From contig JBJOID010000304.1 of NCBI GenBank assembly GCA_046047315.1, positions 1-6,011 of the forward strand: a stretch of DNA of 6,011 bases, in the 5' to 3' direction. The stretch is from WGMK01 sp046047315 (GTDB taxonomy: Bacteria; Hydrogenedentota; Hydrogenedentia; Hydrogenedentales; JAEUWI01). The notes beneath the pieces were generated by a model. That model ran no database searches. It was not told where the DNA came from and saw only the letters and a list, made by a program, of their open reading frames with translations. The position numbers were made by a program, and so were the translations under genes. Of the stretch, positions 5,671-6,011 are shown in pieces. The number at the start of each line of letters is the position of its first letter. The stretch's first letter is position 1.

Positions 5671-5700
5671 AATAAAAAGGAGCGGGCGAATGCCCGCTCC
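5671..5700 (-). terminator. Rho-independent terminator of the DUF1080 gene
   Basis: A perfect 9-bp GC-rich stem (GGAGCGGGC, 5679-5687, with GCCCGCTCC, 5692-5700) closes a 4-nt loop. On the minus strand it is followed directly by TTTTTATT (5678-5671). It lies 32 nt past the DUF1080 stop codon and just upstream of the PilT-like promoter. It has a U-tract only in the minus direction. Confidence 0.92.
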
Positions 5701-5732
5701 CTGTGCGTTGCCGTTTGACGAAGATCTTGCCG

Positions 5733-6011
5733 CTAGTCGATCGGCAGGATCTCGACCTTGCGGAATTCGACGGGATGGCTCTCGGATTGCAGCGAGATGT
5801 AGCCTCCGCTGATCAGCACATTGCCGTCCTTGATCAATTCCTTGCCGTCGCCATCGCGGTCGTCATACTGCGGCTGGCTGTACTCCAGGACAAGATCGCC
5901 GTTCACGTAATGCTTGATGCTGTCGCTGCCATTGACCTCGATCTCGACCGTGACCCACTGGTCACCCTCGAAGGTTTTCGAGGACGAGTTGATGCAGTGA
6001 ATGCGGACGAG
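5733..6011 (-). CDS. DUF1080 / 3-keto-disaccharide hydrolase-domain protein, C-terminal part
   Basis: The frame is open from the right window edge to a TAG at 5735-5733, giving the last 92 residues; the start lies outside. The segment WVTVEIEVNGSDSIKHYVNG (19-38), then ISLQSESHPVEFRKVEILP (72-90), is the characteristic end of the DUF1080 fold (PF06439, concanavalin-like beta-sandwich). Family members are usually secreted or lipid-anchored glycan-related proteins, and some hydrolyse 3-keto-glycosides. They are strongly expanded in Planctomycetota, Verrucomicrobiota, Hydrogenedentota and Bacteroidota. The substrate cannot be told from this part, and any signal peptide would be beyond the edge. 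An Asp-rich loop (DDRDGDGKEL, 50-59) resembles a calcium-binding loop, but a related charged loop is common in the family. It is closed by the terminator at 5671-5700 and shows no functional link to the pilus-type genes. Confidence 0.88.
   Translation of the reverse strand, partial: LVRIHCINSSSKTFEGDQWVTVEIEVNGSDSIKHYVNGDLVLEYSQPQYDDRDGDGKELIKDGNVLISGGYISLQSESHPVEFRKVEILPID

Overview
The window is about 6 kb of GC-rich bacterial DNA with tight coding density and conventional Shine-Dalgarno and sigma70-type signals. It holds three complete genes and two genes cut by the window edges. A DUF1080 (3-keto-disaccharide hydrolase-like) gene sits beside type IV pilus/type II secretion-type ATPases and a large FHA/HD-GYP signalling protein. 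This mix suits a free-living Gram-negative from the PVC neighbourhood (Planctomycetota, Verrucomicrobiota, Lentisphaerota) or Hydrogenedentota. That placement is inference from gene content only; no marker gene is present.

Layout from left to right. (1) Minus strand, 1-837: N-terminal 279 residues of a very acidic, low-complexity protein that runs off the left edge. (2) Minus strand, 854-1924: an ExeA/GspA-type AAA+ ATPase, 16 bp upstream of the acidic gene and very probably in the same operon. (3) 1925-2243: a divergent intergenic region with a strong minus-strand promoter, a structured leader containing a possible 17-codon upstream ORF, three dyad-symmetric candidate operators, and a plus-strand promoter. 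(4) Plus strand, 2244-4034: a 596-residue FHA-GAF-HD-GYP-zinc-ribbon protein, predicted to be a regulated c-di-GMP phosphodiesterase. (5) Minus strand, 4057-5559: a 500-residue PilT/PilU-family ATPase with an unrecognised N-terminal domain of about 130 residues, convergent with gene 4 across only 22 bp and served by its own promoter at 5614-5642. (6) 5671-5700: a clear rho-independent terminator for (7), minus strand 5733-6011, the C-terminal 92 residues of a DUF1080 protein.

The coherent theme is an envelope-spanning machine and its control. ExeA-like ATPases work at the peptidoglycan or assembly side of type II secretion and type IV pilus systems. PilT-like ATPases power pilus retraction. 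HD-GYP proteins lower c-di-GMP, which commonly sets the balance between motility and attachment. The divergent arrangement of the ExeA-like operon and the HD-GYP gene around a dyad-rich spacer suggests shared regulation. The DUF1080 gene is insulated by its terminator and looks unrelated. I found no mobile element, CRISPR array, tRNA or rRNA.
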